Below are positions 33,823-63,524 of a DNA stretch of 64,000 nucleotides, in pieces. Positions within the stretch are counted from its first letter, which is position 1. The number at the start of each line of letters is the position of its first letter. Both the position numbers and the translations under genes were made by a program. Where the stretch lies: contig CM045737.1 in assembly GCA_024760905.1 (NCBI GenBank), positions 13,797,226 through 13,861,225 on the forward strand, written 5' to 3'. The notes below the pieces were generated by a model. The model was not told where the DNA came from. It worked only from the letters and a program-made list of their open reading frames with translations, and ran no database searches. The stretch is from Plotosus lineatus (Eukaryota; Chordata; Actinopteri; Siluriformes; Plotosidae).

Positions 33823-34300
33823 CTCCAAGCCAAAAAGTCCAAGGTAGACAGTTTTTGAACATGTCACGGTACTGGATTGGAGCGTTGGGTATGGACCTGC
33901 AGTAGCAGTGTTGCACAGCTACATGAGGAAAATTCTTGGTAGCTAAAACCATCATATAATAAATACACTTGTTGGTGCAAATAAATCCACATGGGCTTCA
34001 AAAATGTGTTCTCTCCTAAGTGCATGAGCTGGAATGTACAGTATTTTAATAAGAGTAAATATGCCGTTGTGCTCATCTTGAAAGAAATGGTTTACAATCA
34101 GCCTGTAAATAGGAATATCAATTTTTCTTGAAGCTCTGGTTTCCAATTAACATAATTAATATATCATGAAGTGATATTTATGCGCATGATGTCATATCAC
34201 CAATTGGAGAAGCTGAAGAAAATATAAAAACAAGGGAAATAATATCAACTGTGCAACATTATTTCAGTGCTGATATGTGTACGAGTGCTCTTCCATGTCT

Positions 34301-35094
34301 GTAGACTAGTGTGGAGTGAAAATTGTGAAAAATTAAATTTTTGATTATTTTTACGTGGAATAGCAATAAAAAGATGTGGAGCGGTGTCATCTAAAATATT
34401 TTAAAAATTCATCCTGATAAGTTGATATCTTAGGCTCCCCCAAGAGCGATGAAAATGACCACATTTAGGCATTTTTACTGAAAATGTTTAATTCTGACAT
34501 AGTGATCCAATTTGCTTCTATATTATCAAAAGCATAGATTTTAGGTGGTTTGGCACAGTGTTAACATATATTGTCTCAAAAACCCCACACATATTCAGAT
34601 GAGTCGATATGACTGTCACATATTGAAGTCTCGTTTAGTCTCGAAAACTGGCATTTTTGCCCTCGACTCCAGTCTTGTACGGATGAAGCTGTCTGGTCGA
34701 TTGTTGCCACATACAGACTGTGATGCCTCAGTCACCACCTTGATCCCCTCTCCATAGCCTGTGTGTGGCATGGGTATCTGTCGAATGTGCCATATGCTGT
34801 CGCCACCTGGCAATAGTTTCCTCTACTAAACTACTGAGTCCTGACCTCTCCAGTCATACCAAATCAGTGAACTGTGAATGTTCTAATTATTTAGTTATTC
34901 CATTTGTCGGCAATCGCGTGCTCTCAAAATCAACTCGACATACCTTATTTCGAGTGAGTTGGGGAACCTAGAATTTTTTTTTACAGATTTTTAATATTGT
35001 ACATATGTTTATAACTGGTATTGTGACGTCTTTTCTACACTATTCTGAATTGATTGCGAAAAACTATGTTTCACTCCACTCTACTACTGTAGAC
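34301..35094. mobile_element. Possible unclassified TIR element
   Basis: Left AGTGTGGAGTGAAAATTGTG and right, inverted, AGAGTGGAGTGAAACATAG give an imperfect terminal inverted repeat of about 20 bp. No transposase, no clear target duplication. Tentative. Confidence 0.3.
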
Positions 35095-36386
35095 TCTGTT
35101 TGTCGCTAAGACAAAAAAAAAACAAAAAAAAAACACCCAGATAAGGACTTATTGCTATGAATATGAATTCCAAAAATGAAATGAATTCTAAAAAAGTACA
35201 TAAGTGAAAATGAAGAAAAAAATTTTGTTCATAAGAACAAATGATGCTTGTTGAATCACGCCCATTATTTGTAAGTCATTTTATTGTATTTAAAATCAAA
35301 TTAGCTACAAGTGGTTCCAGTTTAACACCCAGCAATCAAAGCTACAGCTTTCTTATTGAAAATAGATAGTAATAGTTCTGAAAAAAAAAAACCCCACATT
35401 TTTTTTGCGAATGCAAATCTTAAAAATCAATACAAAGAATTAATAAAATAAAGTCCCATTCTTGTAGTTAAAGTTTCCCTTACATCATATCACAAAGACT
35501 ATTCTTGACCTCAATAGAACATTATACTTTATTAATCCTATTAATCCAGTACCAAATATAGCTTAAGCTCTTCTAAAAATAAAAAACAAAAACAACAAAA
35601 AATATGTAAGTACAAGTAGAAACCAATAAACAAAAGGTATTGTAACGATACATTAATTCGAGAATAAAAAAGAAAGGTGCAAATCTGTCAAAATATTATT
35701 GTTTAAAAGTTTAAATGCTCTCTTTACATTCTAGTTTAAAAGAAAAGCTACAACAACTGAATAATATAAAGTTTGAAGAATGAAGATTTGGATCAGATGG
35801 AAGGTCAAAGTATCCTCTTCATTTTCTAATAGAAATGCTCACTGATTACTAATTATGTTATTCACCAAAGGTGAGTTATTTGCAAAAAAAAACTTTAAGC
35901 AAGAGTATTGGCTGGTCAAGCAGTTATTCTTACAAGCATGGAATTACATTCTTGGTGTTGTGTTTTTGAACATTTAAAAGAAAAAAAAAAAACTTTATGC
36001 AAGTTTTCTTTGTAAAATGTTCTCTGACAATAAAACAGAATAATAAAACTACTTAACTTATTGAAACACTGAATTCGTAGAGTTAACGATGTGTAACCTT
36101 CCAGTAGTAGTTGTGTTATGACTTTGAACTGCATAATAATGTTTAGTGCTACCAAAGATACAAAGTCACCCTAAAAACAACTTAAAATTTAGTAAAACGG
36201 CGAAAACAGAACAATGAGCCAATACAAAGGTGCATTAAGACAGAATCAGGTGAACAGAGTGTAAAAAATCATGAGAAGAAAAAAGTCTTTGAGTGTCAAA
36301 ATGCTTGTATTTAATCGACTGGATCATTGAGGACATTACCTCAGACTACCGGCGTCGTGCTCACTGTTAGGAAAGTGCATCCATCA
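35095..36386 (-). other. dsg2: Probable 3' UTR and downstream flank of gene B
   Basis: AT-rich sequence after the stop codon. Candidate poly(A) signals on the minus strand: ATTAAA at 36315-36310 and AATAAA at 35533-35528. I cannot decide which, if either, is used. Confidence 0.4.
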
Positions 36387-53683
<17,297 letters not shown>

Positions 53684-53935
53684 TTCGGGAGCGCGAGCTC
53701 GTTTCCAGTGGTCGGTAGTCGGTGTGGAAGAGGCTGTTGTTTGTATGAGAATGACTGAATGATTACAGGACACAGACGGAAGTCAGCACTTTCAAAACCT
53801 CCTCACACCCTCACCTTTAGAAGAGTTTAGAGGAGGACCTGAACACACACATAGAGAGAGAGGTGGGTGGGATCTCTCTCTCTTTCTCTCTCTCTCTTTC
53901 TCTTTCTCTCTCTCTCTCTCTCTCGCTTTCCATGA
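53684..53935 (-). promoter_or_regulatory. dsg2: 5' flank of gene B with (CT)n/(GA)n tract
   Basis: Region upstream of the start codon; (CT)n at 53868-53932 reads (GA)n in gene sense. No TATA box that I trust. Assigned as promoter-proximal by position only. Confidence 0.3.
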
Positions 53936-54265
53936 CATTTGTGCGTCACAACTCAGAATTATGCTGTACTGTATCCCTTAGCAACGAATCCACTTAATCT
54001 ACCATAACAGGTTTTTTTAACCCCAACATTTTAAATATTTATATTTCATTAAATGAAAGCCAATTGCAGACAGCTATTTATTAAAATAAGTTTTATTAAT
54101 TAATTAATTAATTAAATTATTTATTTATTTATTCGGCCTGCTCTTCATCACAACACCTATAACAGTCCAGACTTCTCCACAGCAGATTTAACTTCCTCTT
54201 GAGTAGTTCCCAATCCAGCTGTGAGATCATAATCTACACGATATCACCTTTCCCACGAGTAAATA

Positions 54266-54773
54266 CAGGGATCCCTCACTTTCCGCGGTTCATTGGGACC
54301 GAGGTCTCCCGCGACCACCGACTTCTGCAAAGTAGGATCACCCCCCAACCCCCCTCCTGACTGACGTGTACGTACATGTATATGTGTATATAATATCAAT
54401 AAATACATATTCAATGCTATAAATGCTTATAATAACAATTAAACATTCAAAAATAATGCATAAGATGTAAATAAAATATAAATACACAAACGCGTGCGCA
54501 CGCACTCAGATGCACACTTCACAAAAATGTAAGTAGTTTTGATGGGAGGTTTTGGGTTGGTTTGTGTTTGTTTAGGGTCTTTTTTTTTTTTTTTGCATAA
54601 TTGGCCTTGTGTTGTGGCATTTTCCTGAACTTTCGCCCCTATTCTTCCTTAATTTCCAGATTTTTTTTTAAATTCAATGAATATTTAAAAAACAAACAAA
54701 CAACAACAACAACAAAAAATAGTGATGCAATGAAGCCACATGAATTCAAGCGCAAAGTAGTGAGGGATCCCTG
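54266..54773 (-). mobile_element. Pogo/Tigger-like MITE, 508 bp
   Basis: CAGGGATCCCTCACTTTCCG to GTGAGGGATCCCTG, TA on the left side. Internal order is the reverse of the 18404 copy. Confidence 0.85.
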
Positions 54774-54779
54774 TCCATC

Positions 54780-55775
54780 TCAGTTTGCGAGCATCCATCA
54801 TATCCCTGCAACCCAGCCCTTCATTTTTCCGACAAACAATTCATCTACTGTGTTGCTTTTCCACACCAGCCCCAGTCTCGGCTCCAGTGGCTTTTGATAT
54901 CCCGAATACTGGTAGGGAAGGGACACTTCACGTTTTTTGGTACATTGTGCTGAGGATGTTTAGGTAGCTTTTTTTTTTTAAATTATTTATTATTTTAATC
55001 TCATTTTCACATTTGCAGTAACCCCTTTTATCCTAGTAAGGGTCATAGTGGAGTCCCGGAATATCCTGGGACCTCAAGGTGTGAGCTGGGGATATACCTC
55101 GGACTGGATTGAAGGCTAACATTCATAAAGGTGGTTCACAACTGCAGTGGAAGTTTAATACATTTAAAGTTAAATAAATACATGTATATAATAGGGATCC
55201 AAATTTATTGTATGGTGAGGATGATATGTAGCATCTGAATGGCTTTTGTCTGGAATTTCTCTTTATCGACCAATTGCTAACTTTGTCTCAGGGCGTCAGC
55301 ATTCACCCAAACCACATCAAATAAAGAAAATCTTTTATTTTTTCTTTTCTCGCTCAGTACTTGCACAAAGTATCACATGGAATCTTACTTCTGGTGAAAT
55401 AACTGTCAAAAGTTTAGAAAGCAATTAAAGTTCTGCCATTGATGCAATCTGTGTTTTGGTTCAGTGAGTCCAGCCTTATTTAAAATGAAAAATTGTGCAA
55501 AAAAACTGGACCTCAGCATCAACCTCTATTTCATTTTCCTCTTTCAACATTTCCTTTTTTTAATTTACAAAAACATCACACATCATAACTAACTTATATA
55601 CCTTGTTATTTGGCTGGTCCAGGGAAAATTCACACCTCTGCCATGCATCGACTAGCTCAATATGCCAGGCCTGAAATTCCACTGTACTGACCTTATGCTT
55701 AAAACGTCACATATACTGGTTACTGGTGTGTCAACATGCTTCTGGCATCACTGGCCCTTGCATGTATCCGCTCTC
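54780..55775. other. Upstream flank, nothing recognised
   Basis: Only a faint common-SINE tail at about 55018-55110. No gene signal. Confidence 0.45.
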
Positions 55776-55886
55776 TCTTAGCGAGGGCAGAATCCCCCCC
55801 TGGACAGCTCAGTGGCCATCACAGGGCAGAAACACGCTGACGGCTATGCAGCTACTCATGACGAAAGTCAGCAATGGTTCAAAAGT
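55776..55886 (-). repeat. SINE family 1 fragment
   Basis: GCGAGGGCAGAATCC through GGGCAGAAACACGCTGACGG to CAGCAATGGTTC, part of core and tail a. Confidence 0.75.
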
Positions 55887-56440
55887 CATGTAAATGTGTA
55901 CAGTATGTTATCTTTGCATTGTTTTCCTCTGCAATAAAATTCAAATATTAAATATTTTCTACGGGCCTTAATTGTAGTCCAAAAGCATGGACTCCAGTTT
56001 TCTCATGAATGTATTCACAGAGCAAATTCATACGGCGCAAACGAGCTATCGAATTTTCAATGAGTGTGCACTGTGTGTCAGTCTGAGGGTGAACTTATCC
56101 AGCAATAGATTGCATAAAACCCTGTGATTCCTCTGACCACAGTCAACAGAGTGATTGTAAAATTCACCAACACAACACAGAATATAGCATCCCACAACAG
56201 TACTGTTGTGAGGCATCCCACCAATTTGACTATTGGGCCCTCTTACAGTTGTCCTCAGACTGTCAAATCGATTGTTGAAATTAATCCCTTTTGTAAGTCA
56301 ATTGATGATGTGGAGAAACTTTGAGTGAGTCAGAGTACTGCTGTGAGGTGTCTCCACCAAGTTGGCGACTATGCACAATTTCCTTCGTAATTATATACCA
56401 CCACTGGTTAAGATATGTTTTTCTTCAATGAATTCATTTT
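55887..56440. other. Upstream flank, degraded sequence
   Basis: A 66-codon open frame (56124-56324) has no recognisable domain. The words TACTGTTGTGAGGCATCCCA and TACTGCTGTGAGGTGTCTCC repeat about 140 bp apart, so an old duplicated repeat is likely. Confidence 0.4.
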
Positions 56441-56444
56441 TTTT

Positions 56445-56641
56445 TTAAATAAAAAAGACCACAATGAAAAAATAAAAACAAGGACAGTCCAACCTTTAAT
56501 TCAAGTGCATTTATTCAGTAAGGAGATAAGAATCCCACATTACAAATTATTTTCCTCAAATCATGTGTACCACAATTTTTAACCCCCCCCTGACCTTAAT
56601 ACTTTGCACACCCCATTTTGCCAACAAAACAGCACCTAATC
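56445..56641 (+). mobile_element. Tc1-like transposon terminal fragment
   Basis: TTCAAGTGCATTTATTCAGT, CCTCAAATCATGTGTACCAC and TTTGCCAACAAAACAGCACC resemble the end region of fish Tc1-like elements. Cut by the hAT element at 56642. Confidence 0.5.
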
Positions 56642-57085
56642 CAGGGGTTGGGAACCTATGGCTCGCGAGCCAGATGTGGCTGTTTTGATGACTGTATGTG
56701 GCTCACAGATAAATCAGATGGCCTTTCTTAACAGAATAACGAATAAATAATTTCACTGTCATTTAAATAAAAATACAAAAAAAACCATCAAATAAAACAA
56801 AAACAGATGAATGAATCTCACGTATTTAGATCTATACATTTATTTTCAATGCCACGTCACTCTGGCGCGAAGCGGAGAGCCAATCCTTTCTGTACGCCAG
56901 TATGCGGGCGTGACCGATACCTTGAAACTCTAATTTTATTGGATTATAACAACAGCAACAGATTTCAAGTGTTGTTTTTGAGTACTGTAAAGAGGTAAAT
57001 GTCCCTCGTTTTTGATCAGATCATTTGCACGAAGCCAAGCACAGCTGGCAAGCAAACACAAATGGACAGACATAGAAAAATTTCA
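56642..57085 (+). mobile_element. hAT-family element fragment
   Basis: CAGGGGTTGGGAACCTATGG matches the 13808 element in inverted orientation, followed by the same interior and the ORF start MSLVFDQIICTKPSTAGKQT at 56999. The other terminus is missing. Confidence 0.85.
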
Positions 57086-57362
57086 ACTTTTTGAACATGT
57101 TCAAAAGCACGTTCACGGAAGATTTTGGTCTGCTGGAAGTGGAGGAACACATACAGAATCATACGGAATGACACGGAAGATGAGGGAATAATTGCGGAAT
57201 GTTTGCGGATAACAACATTTTTGCTTCTCCAAGTCTGCCATGCTTCAGTGAAATGGGGGTATAAGTAGGAAAGTATGGTTTGCATGATGGTTTTGTATCT
57301 GACCAGACGTTGTATACCCACGTGCATACACATATTCAAAAATAGTGACCCACTATAAAGAT

Positions 57363-57566
57363 AGGGCAGTGGTGGCCTCGTGCTATAGGGTGCTGGATCG
57401 CTCATCAAAAGGTTGGTGGTTCGAGTTGTCACTGTTCCCCCCAGTGCAGCTAACTGGGTTATCAAAGGCAGGACATGTCTCTCACTGCATATGGTGTGAG
57501 GCATGTAAAAGAACCATTGCTGACTTTCGACTAGAGTGGACTGCAAAGCCGTCAGCGTGTTTCTGA
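57363..57566 (+). mobile_element. SINE family 1, 3'-truncated
   Basis: Head GGGCAGTGGTGGCCTCGTGC and GGTTGGTGGTTCGAG, core to GCCGTCAGCGTGTTTC, then unrelated sequence. Confidence 0.85.
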
Positions 57567-57569
57567 AAT

Positions 57570-58230
57570 GTGAAAGGACCTGACCACCCACATTACCTTG
57601 GTGTGCTCAGAAAGTGTTATCACTGTGACTTTAACTGTAGCAGAGTTGTTGGTACCAGTTGGGCTGACTTGTGTAATTCAGACTCACTACTGTGCAATTA
57701 AAGTGGGGGGAAAAGACCAGGCGATGCCCAGTTTGGGTTGGTCTGTGCTCATGACTTACTCAGATTAGTGTTCTTGGCTGACAGGAGAGGAGCCCAGTGT
57801 GGCCTTCCTCTGTTGCAGCTCATCTATCTCTGGGTTCAGTGCTTTTCTGCTCATCACAGTTGTAAAGAGTAATTACCTGAGTTACTACCTTTCGAGCAAA
57901 TCAGACCTTTCTTGGTCACTTTCCTTTGACCCACCCACAAAACTATTGCTTCTGTTATATAATTCAAGATTTGTTCTTTTATGTGTAATAGCACACTGTT
58001 TAATTCCTTCCTAAGAATAATATAATTCCACCTAAAATTATTAATAGTTATACACAGTTTTAAGTTACATGAGGTGGAAATTATATATGTGCCAGTGTTA
58101 TCTATACTAACATTGAAATATGAAATATTTTCCATTGCTTTTAACTGCACAAAGCATAGACTCCAGTTTTGTGAGGAAACTAATCAGTAAACTCCAATCG
58201 ATAATATTAATGTAGGTTTCATTAATAAAA
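57570..58230. other. Upstream flank, nothing recognised
   Basis: No repeat or coding signal that I can support. Confidence 0.45.
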
Positions 58231-58234
58231 GCAT

Positions 58235-58497
58235 GGGGCCGGTGACGTAGCGGTTAGGGCGCTGTGCTCATGATCGGGAGGTTGTGTGTTCAAATCCCAG
58301 TTAGAGCCTCACTGTGCTAAGACCCCTGGGCAAGGTCTTAACTTCAAGTGTGGCTCTGTCCACCCAGCAGTATAAATGGGTACCAGTAAAAATATACTGG
58401 GAAGGTAACTAGGAACTTCTAGTCACTTCATGCTACGGAAACCGGGGATAAGCACCGGCCTGATGAGCCACTCTGGCTCTGGTGTAAAAAGCCCCCA
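58235..58497 (+). mobile_element. tRNA-derived SINE, family 2, plus strand
   Basis: Complete head (GGGGCCGGTGACGTAGCGGT, A-box-like) and B-box-like GTTGTGTGTTCAAATCCCAG, through GCCTGATGAGCCACTCTGGC and GGTGTAAAAAGCCC. Short direct repeat CATTAATAAA.GCATG on both sides suggests target duplication. Confidence 0.88.
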
Positions 58498-59010
58498 TTA
58501 ATAAAGGCATGGATCATTAATATGGCGTGTGATTGCAATTCATTACGGTCCAACATATATGTTTTCTTGGTTATAATACAAACGCCATCCCATCAGAACG
58601 TATTGTGGAACAGTACAGTAGCATTGCCATAGAAAAATGATTGAGGAATCAGGATGCACAGTAATAATTCTGCAAAAAAAAAAAAATGCTTTTTCTCTCT
58701 TAAGCTCCCCAAAAACGCTATTTGTATGCCTAGTGCAGCGAGACAATTTTATCGCATTCATGTCAAAACATACTTTTTTGACATGAATGTGTTAAAATCG
58801 TAGCTGGCTGCTGTAATTACGTACTTTTTGTTTGCTGGCTCTGTACAGAAATACTAAAGCAGTTTGAAAGGAGAATAGTTTGAGGTATTTAACAGGTGTT
58901 TTTTTTTTTTTTAAGTATTGCACTTACTGGTATGTGCTGCATGTGTATGTGGTTTTTAATTTAGAGATTATTATGTAATCTTAGGACAAAATCCTTCACA
59001 GGCACTGCAT

Positions 59011-59012
59011 AC

Positions 59013-59060
<48 letters not shown>

Positions 59061-59071
59061 CCAAGTTACTG

Positions 59072-59110
<39 letters not shown>

Positions 59111-59113
59111 TGG
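59011..59113. repeat. (CT)n(CA)n(GA)n compound microsatellite
   Basis: CT block, CA block, a short CCAAGTTACTGA spacer, CA block, GA block: a near-palindromic arrangement. Confidence 0.93.
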
Positions 59114-59356
59114 AATGTTGACTGAGGTTATATTTTAAAAATGCATCAGGCTTTACCTCCCTTTTGATAACCATATGGCTATCTTAAATTGTTTCAGTGT
59201 TCACACAGAAACTTGACACGCTATTAAAAAGTTCGATTAGAATACACTACTATAATGACACATCCTAATGTGATGTCACCACCAAAAATATGAATCAAAC
59301 CTAAACTTTCTTATATTTGTACTTTAGAATTTTCAAAAGACAAAAACTGTGTACGT

Positions 59357-59404
59357 GTGGGTGTGTGTGTGTGTGTGTGTGTGCATGTCTCGCTCCCTCT
59401 CTTT

Positions 59405-59449
<45 letters not shown>

Positions 59450-59461
59450 TGAGAGAGAGAA
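59357..59461. repeat. (TG)n microsatellites
   Basis: TG blocks at 59358-59385 and 59409-59448 around a CTCGCTCCCTCTC stretch; (CT)n also at 59688-59716. Confidence 0.93.
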
Positions 59462-59719
59462 ATATAGACTCTGGCAAAAAGATTATGCAAGAATGGGTGT
59501 GACTCTGGGCGTGTTCTGGTGCATTTAGGTGGTGTCTGCTTGCTGGAGGGACTTGGCTGGGTAAGCAGAAAAGCAGAACAGATAAGGAAAAAAAAAGTGA
59601 AAGACAGGAATGAAGCACTTACTTTACCTGCCCTGCCTTCAGGCATGCTGAAACAGACAATTTTTACTTTCTGCATTCCCTCCTCCCGTCTCTCTCTCTC
59701 GCTCTCTCTCTCTCTATAC

Positions 59720-60260
59720 CCGTTTCCTGGCATAGCCATTAGAATGTACAGGGTCTTGTTCGCTAAGTATTTATGAGGTCTGAATCTCAGTAGCAAAGGG
59801 AGAACTACACTAAACAAGAGCTGCATGTTAACTAGGTCTGATCCTCCATAAATCACTTCCCAAGAGTCAACTTCTGTACAAGGATAAGATAGTTAGAGAG
59901 GGGAAAGCAAAGAAGACAAAGATGCATAGAGAAATCCGGTTTGTCAGGAAACGCCCTTGATCAAGGAGTAAACAGCCACTGACATGGTCCGGCCCGCTAT
60001 TGCCGTCAGCGTATAAACATGTCTTTTACACGTTGAGAATGTTGCAATGAGTCACACATTATGGCTGGGAAGAACACCAGTATTGAATTGGAGGGTGGGT
60101 GTGGTAAGTGACTTTCCACTGGGTGTGTGTTCACGAGACAATGTCACTCACTGAGATTCGCATTAATTTCATCATTACGACGATACAAATGAACCATATT
60201 TTCACTTCATTACATAAACTGAATGTACTTAACTTTTTTTTTTTCGAATTTACACTCAAG
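59720..60260. other. Upstream flank, nothing recognised
   Basis: No gene or named repeat. Confidence 0.45.
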
Positions 60261-60262
60261 GG

Positions 60263-60588
60263 CAGAAGTGGCCTGGTGGTGAAGGTGCTGGATCACTGAT
60301 CCTAAGGTTGGGGGTTCAAGCCCCGCTCTCCATGGATCGTCACCGCTGTCCCTCCAGTGCAGCCAACTGGGTTATCAAAGGCCGGCCATGTCTCTCACTG
60401 TCTATGGTATGAGGTTCATGTAAAAGAACCATTGCTGACTTTCGACAAGAGTAGCTGCAAAGCTGTCAGTGTGTTTCCGCCCTGCGATGGCCTGGCGAGC
60501 TGTCCAGGGTGTACTCTGCCCTCGCATGGAATGGGTGCCAGCCTCCCCGCGACCCTAATTAAGAGGTTACAGAAAATGAACAGTGAAT
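60263..60588 (+). mobile_element. SINE family 1, type a tail, full length
   Basis: Head GGCAGAAGTGGCCTGGTGGT, B-box-like GGGGGTTCAAGCCC, core, tail ending GACCCTAATTAAGAGGTTAC AGAAAATGAA. Flanks GAATTTACACTCA on both sides (60246-60258 and 60586-60598) form a 13-bp target duplication. Confidence 0.9.
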
Positions 60589-60599
60589 TTACACTCATG

Positions 60600-61170
60600 T
60601 AAACAGGTCTCCAAAATCTATCACATCATGGAACACTATCTGATACCACGAACTAAAGATAGATGACTTGCCTGTACAAGATCCTTTGTCGCATTTCACA
60701 TGAAAATTGGCAGCGCGCAGCTTTTACTGTTAACATTTAGTCAGACTTAAGTCACTTTTTTCCCCGCAGTGCTTAACTTAGACAATATTATGACACATAA
60801 TGAAATTTTGGGAATAAGGTGAAACTTTCCTGGAACTTTTATTGATCATTCTGCTGAGCACTGCGACACCCAAACAGATTATGAACAACCTGCCGTCTGA
60901 GTAAATCCCCTTTGCTCGAGTGAGTTTTGTTTTAAAATCTGAATGCATATAATCATCTTCTCTCTTGGAGATATGTAGCCAACTACAAGTCAAGTCAGGT
61001 CAAGGAAAAAAAAAATTCCCCATTTGTGACACATACTCATATTTTTCCAAGAACAGGCAACATTACAGGTGCATGGAAAACAATTGCAAAGCAGATATTA
61101 TGGTGAAGGTGATAAGACAATGGCACTAAATAAATAATTTATAAAAGGCCATGTACATCGTCAATGAACT
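60600..61170. other. Upstream flank, nothing recognised
   Basis: No gene or named repeat. Confidence 0.45.
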
Positions 61171-61171
61171 G

Positions 61172-61445
61172 GATCTTCTTTTCCTTTCAGCTTTTCCCTT
61201 TTCTCAGGGGTCGCCACAGCGAAACATCTGATTCGCACATTTTATTTGGCATAGGTTTTGATATCAGATGTCATTCCTGACACAACCCTTTAGCAAGGGA
61301 CACGCTAACGGCTTTGCAGCTACTCTTTACAAAACTCAGCAATGGTTCTTTTATATGAACATCACACCATAGACAGTGAGAGACATGGCTGGCCATTGAT
61401 AACCCAGTTAGCTGCACTGGGGGGACAGTGACAACCTTGTGGAGA
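61172..61445 (-). mobile_element. SINE family 1, type b tail
   Basis: Minus strand: core (GGTTATCAATGGCCAGCC, CTCTCACTGTCTATGGTGTG), then TGCTAAAGGGTTGTGTCAGG, AAACCTATGCCAAATAAAAT, GTGGCGACCCCTGAGAAAAG and GGAAAAGAAGA. The clearest type b copy. A CA microsatellite (61449-61503) replaces its head. Confidence 0.87.
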
Positions 61446-61447
61446 TG

Positions 61448-61495
<48 letters not shown>

Positions 61496-61775
61496 CACAC
61501 ACATATATATATAAATATGTACATATATCATCATCATCATCTTCCACTAAGTCCAGGGTTGGGTCACGGGGGCAGCAATCCAAGCAAAGAGGTCTCCCCA
61601 GCCACTTTCTCCAACTCTCCCGAGGGGGCACCGAAGCAGTCCCAGACAAGCCGAGAGACATAGTCCCTTCAGCGTGTTCTAGGTCGACCCCGGGGTCTCT
61701 TCCCGGTTGGTCATGCCCGAAACACCACACCACGGAGGCGTCCAGTAGGCATTCTGACCAGATGCCCGAGCCACC

Positions 61776-62603
61776 TCAACTGGCCCCTCTCAATGCGGAG
61801 GAGCAGCGGATCACTCCGAGCTCTCCACGGATGGTAGAGCTTCTTACCTTATCACTAAGGGAGAACCCCACCACTTGGCGAAGGAAGCTCATTTCAGCCG
61901 CTTGCATCCACAATCTTGTTCTTTCAGTCACTACCCAAAGCTCGTGACCATAGGTGAGGGTTGGAACGTAGATTGACTGGTAAATTGAGAGCTTCGCCTT
62001 GCGGCTCAGCTCCTTCCTCACCACGACGGACCGCTTAACAGCAGAGGCTGCAGCGATCTCCCGCTCCATCCTTCCCTCACTAGTGAACAAGACCCGAAGA
62101 TACTTAAACTCCTCCACCTGGGGCAGGACCTCATTCTTGATCCGGAGGGTGCATTCCACCCTTGTCTGACTGAGAACCATGGCCTCGGACTTGGAAGTAC
62201 TGATCCTCATCCCGGCTGCTTCGCACTCGGCTGCGAATCGCTCCAATGAGAGCTGGAGGTCCCGACTTGATGAAGCCAAAAGGACAACATCATCCGCAAA
62301 AAGCAGAGACAAGATCCGATGGCCACCAAACCAGAACCCCTCAACGCCTCGACTGCGCCTAGAAATTCTGTCCATAAAAATTATGAACAGAATCGGTGAC
62401 AAAGGACAGCCTTGGTGGACTCCAACTCCCACCGGAAACGAATTCGACCTGTTGTTGTCAATATGTACCAAACTCTGGCTCTGGTGATACAGCGACTGTA
62501 TGGCCCATAGCAACGGGTCTGGACCGCCATACTTCCGGAGCACGCCCCACAAGATTGTTCTCGCGACACGGTCGAAAGCCTTCTCCAAATCCACAAAACA
62601 CAT
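61776..62603 (-). pseudogene. LINE reverse transcriptase, C-terminal part
   Basis: MCFVDLEKAFDRVARTIL, GVHQGCPLSPILFIIFMD, the catalytic LLFADDVVLLASS, then VEEFKYLRVLFTSEGRME and LSIYQSIYVPTLTYGHELW. The frame shifts after GELGV and the 3' coding end continues in another frame to about 61580. Confidence 0.85.
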
Positions 62604-62672
62604 GTGGACCGATTGGGCAAATTTCCATGCCCCTCCAGAATCCTGTGGAGCGTATAGAGTTGGTCAAGAGTG

Positions 62673-63524
62673 CTACGGCCAGGACAGAACATATGGCTGC
62701 AAGTCCGATGACATGACTACAAAGTCAATCATCGTACTGCGACCTAGGGTTTCCTGGTGCCAAATGCACTTATGGGCACACTTATGTTTGAACATGGAGT
62801 TTGTGATAGACAAACTGTGATGAACACAGAAGTACAACAACGAAACACCATTCGGGTTCAGACCGGAGAGGCCGTACCTACCGATCACACCCTTCCAGGT
62901 CACACTATCGTTGCCCACATGGGCGTTGAAGTCTCTCAAGACAACGAGTGACTCCTGAGGGAGCGTTCTCCAACACACCCCCAAAGACTCCAAGAAGGGT
63001 GGGTACTCTAAACTGTCATTTGGTGCATAAGCACAAAAAACAGTCAGGACCCACCCCCCCACCGAAAGATGAAGGGAAGCTACCCTTTTGTCAACCAGGG
63101 AGAACCCCAACATTTGGGCTCTGAGACAGGGGGCAACAAGACTGCCCACACCAGCTTGCCACCTTTTCCCATGAGCAACTCCAGAATAGAATAAGGTCCA
63201 GCCTCTCTCGAGATGGGTGGTTCCAGAGCCCAAGCTATGCACTGAGATGAGCCCGACTATATCTAGTCGGTATCTCTCCACCTCACGCACCAGATCAGGC
63301 TCCTTCCCCGCCAGGAAGGTGACATTCCATGTCCCGAGGGTCAGAGTAAGTAGCCGAGGATCGGTCCGACAGAACCCATACCTTTGGCTGCCACCCAACT
63401 TACATTGCACTCGACCCCTAAAACTCCTCCCACGGGTGGTGGGTCCATGGGAGGGTGGACCCATGTATCCTTTTCGGGCTAGGCCCGGCCAGGCTCCATG
63501 GGCAGAAGTCCGACCACCAGGCAA
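62673..63524 (-). pseudogene. LINE endonuclease module
   Basis: Open for 283 codons: LTLGTWNVTFLAGKEPDLVRE, VFCAYAPNDSLEYP, DFNAHVGNDS and STMIDFVVMSSDLQP, the order of an APE-type endonuclease. Some catalytic residues look altered (RDFNAHVG for GDFNAHVG; GRSTMIDFV for R..SQIDFV), so activity is doubtful. Confidence 0.8.

Noticed and set aside
59600..59660. Possible micro-exon on the minus strand (acceptor TTTCAG, donor GTAAAG around MPEGRAG)
   Set aside because: Only about 21 bases, no homologue recognised, and no neighbouring exon; splice-like words are common by chance.
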